DNA of 64,000 nucleotides, from NCBI RefSeq assembly GCF_000385215.1, contig NZ_ARQK01000047.1:1-64000 (forward strand), given 5' to 3'. Made by a program: the position numbers and the translations under genes. This document shows positions 63,899 through 64,000 of this stretch, one piece after another. The stretch is from Thioalkalivibrio thiocyanoxidans ARh2. GTDB taxonomy: Bacteria > Pseudomonadota > Gammaproteobacteria > Ectothiorhodospirales > Ectothiorhodospiraceae. Under the pieces are notes generated by a model that saw nothing but the letters and a program-made list of their open reading frames with translations, searched no databases and had not been told where the DNA came from. Positions within the stretch are counted from its first letter, which is position 1; each line of letters starts with the position of its first letter.

Positions 63899-64000
63899 AT
63901 GGCCGTTCAGGAACTCACGCAGGATACGTTCGAATCCACGATCACCGGTAACAACATCGTCATTCTGGACTTCTGGGCCCCCTGGTGCGGCCCGTGCCAG
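63899..64000 (+). CDS. Thioredoxin, 5' part (cut by window end)
   Basis: 34 codons from ATG 63899: MAVQELTQDTFESTITGNNI, then ILDFWAPWCGPCQ with the active site WCGPC. The remainder lies outside the window. A thioredoxin fold is certain from the motif; TrxA versus a longer TPR-thioredoxin (YbbN-like) cannot be decided, and the long N-terminal helix leaves both open. Partial at 3' end. Confidence 0.85.
   Translation, partial: MAVQELTQDTFESTITGNNIVILDFWAPWCGPCQ

Overview
The window is a GC-rich (roughly 65%) chromosomal segment of a Gram-negative gammaproteobacterium. Gene content and neighbourhoods (divergent gatCAB/mreBCD, hemA-prfA-prmC, lolB-ispE-tRNA-prs-rplY-pth-ychF, aceE-aceF-lpd with a lipoyl domain on E3) and acidic proteins fit the Ectothiorhodospiraceae, with a Thioalkalivibrio-like halo-alkaliphile as my best guess. 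This is inferred from gene content; no rRNA is present to confirm it.

Region 1 (1-25920) is a lipopolysaccharide locus. It holds heptose synthesis (hldE at the left edge, gmhA and gmhB at the right), Kdo transfer and phosphorylation (waaA, kdkA), lipid A acylation and export (an lpxL-type gene, msbA), a WaaL-type ligase and one GT9 heptosyltransferase. Between these lies an accessory island (2003-19339) of four paralogous GT4 glycosyltransferases, eight separate sulfotransferase-family genes, two further kinase-fold proteins (one a tandem with a degenerate second half), a P-loop kinase-like protein and a ParB-fold protein. The simplest reading is a heavily modified, probably sulfated and phosphorylated core or O-chain. 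This is the strongest candidate for an undescribed system.

Region 2 (25958-28515) holds a SprT-like metalloprotease, a coiled-coil/winged-helix basic protein, RNase D and a DUF1244 protein. Region 3 (28606-34592) holds mreBCD and the divergent gatCAB operon. The mreC reading frame appears to begin at an ATC codon behind a perfect Shine-Dalgarno sequence. Region 4 (34611-40586) holds hslO, an orphan gene behind a perfect palindrome, moeB, a small His-rich exported protein with its own terminator, and prmC-prfA-hemA.

Region 5 (40840-48600) is a housekeeping run: TPR lipoprotein, lolB, ispE, tRNA-Gln, prs, rplY, pth, ychF, grxD. The 568-base ispE-prs interval contains one intact tRNA-Gln plus broken tRNA-Gln pieces joined to a 68-base multi-hairpin repeat; the ispE stop codon lies inside a tRNA fragment. 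Region 6 (48601-64000) holds a palindromic repeat block, rnt, the pyruvate dehydrogenase operon, an OmpA-domain protein, argG, a PhnD-PAS-GGDEF receptor, mlaA, a small membrane protein, mpl, ubiX, a LON-domain protein and the start of a thioredoxin gene cut by the window end.
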